A stretch of DNA of 7,212 nt from an uncultured Treponema sp. GTDB taxonomy: Bacteria; Spirochaetota; Spirochaetia; Treponematales; Treponemataceae. Shown here one piece after another: positions 7,086 to 7,212 of this stretch. Under the pieces are notes generated by a model. That model saw only the letters and a program-made list of their open reading frames with translations, was not told the DNA's origin and ran no database searches. A program made the translations under genes and the position numbers. The stretch lies in contig CAKZZR010000127.1 in assembly GCA_937885475.1 (NCBI GenBank), forward strand, positions 1 through 7,212. The letters are read 5' to 3'. The number at the start of each line of letters is the position of its first letter. Position 1 is the stretch's first letter.

Positions 7086-7095
7086 CCCCCCCCCC
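7086..7095. repeat. Homopolymeric tract of ten C (G on the minus strand)
   Basis: Ten consecutive C, followed by GGGG (7096-7099). On the minus strand the G run ends 15 nt before the -10 element of the transferase gene, where a -35 box would be. Tracts of this kind change length easily during replication. Confidence 0.85.
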
Positions 7096-7157
7096 GGGGT
7101 GCATTTTTTTCATGCGGGGCTTTATTATATTTAGCGCGCAGTGTTCGTTTTCTATCA

Positions 7158-7173
7158 CAGGGCAAACGCATTA
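7158..7173 (+). repeat. 16-bp repeat, right copy
   Basis: A perfect inverted match to positions 40-55. It is intergenic and sits directly upstream of a rightward extended -10, over the expected -35 region. The position in front of promoter-like sequence at both ends suggests a regulator binding site, but two copies cannot prove this. Confidence 0.75.
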
Positions 7174-7175
7174 GT

Positions 7176-7184
7176 TGTTATGAT
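7176..7184 (+). promoter_or_regulatory. Probable rightward promoter for a gene beyond the right edge
   Basis: TGT TATGAT (7176-7184) is an extended -10 on the plus strand. A purine-rich GAGGGA (7195-7200) follows and could serve as ribosome site for a start at TTG 7204 or just past the window. The 16-bp repeat (7158-7173) ends 5 nt before the -10 and covers the -35 region. No coding sequence can be judged from the bases left. Confidence 0.4.
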
Positions 7185-7212
7185 TTAATAATCCGAGGGA
7201 AAGTTGTACTCT

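Noticed and set aside
7101..7115. Small hairpin GCAT-N7-ATGC beside the C tract
   Set aside because: Only 4 bp of stem around a T-rich loop with no gene ending nearby. Probably chance.
40..7173. The 16-bp inverted repeats as ends of a transposon carrying four genes
   Set aside because: There is no transposase or other recombination gene between them, no visible target duplication at the outer edges, and the genes are ordinary chromosomal types.

Overview
The window looks like ordinary chromosomal DNA from a mid-GC Gram-negative bacterium, most plausibly a spirochaete of the Treponema group. That assignment is an inference. It rests on the 7TM-PAS-GGDEF-EAL architecture, the mix of AT-rich promoters with moderate-GC genes, and a poly-G tract in a promoter, a habit known from Treponema. 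No single marker proves it. There is no transposase, integrase, CRISPR array, tRNA or rRNA, and no recognisable defence or toxin-antitoxin system.

Layout. Positions 1-147 are intergenic and carry a 16-bp repeat, a local dyad and a good sigma-70 promoter. A rightward gene (148-1065) encodes a seven-helix membrane protein of the hemolysin III/PAQR family. It has an unusual basic coiled-coil N-terminus and a partly eroded metal site. It converges on three leftward genes. In transcription order these are a polyprenyl-phosphate GlcNAc-1-phosphate transferase-like enzyme of the MraY/WecA/TagO family (5958-7055), a 7TM-PAS-GGDEF-EAL protein (3592-5892), and the DEAH-type helicase HrpB (1125-3590). 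The last two are separated by one base and look translationally coupled. Positions 7056-7212 carry the transferase promoter with a 10-base C/G tract, a second inverted copy of the 16-bp repeat, and a probable rightward promoter for a gene beyond the edge.

How the genes may work together. The transferase starts a lipid-linked surface glycan, the EAL protein probably lowers cyclic-di-GMP, and HrpB is an RNA helicase. The PDE-HrpB pair is the only tight functional unit; links to the other genes are speculative. The most interesting points are the degenerate hemolysin III homologue, the poly-G tract where a -35 element should be, the outward-facing 16-bp repeats at both ends, and the degenerate GGDEF site beside an apparently complete EAL site.
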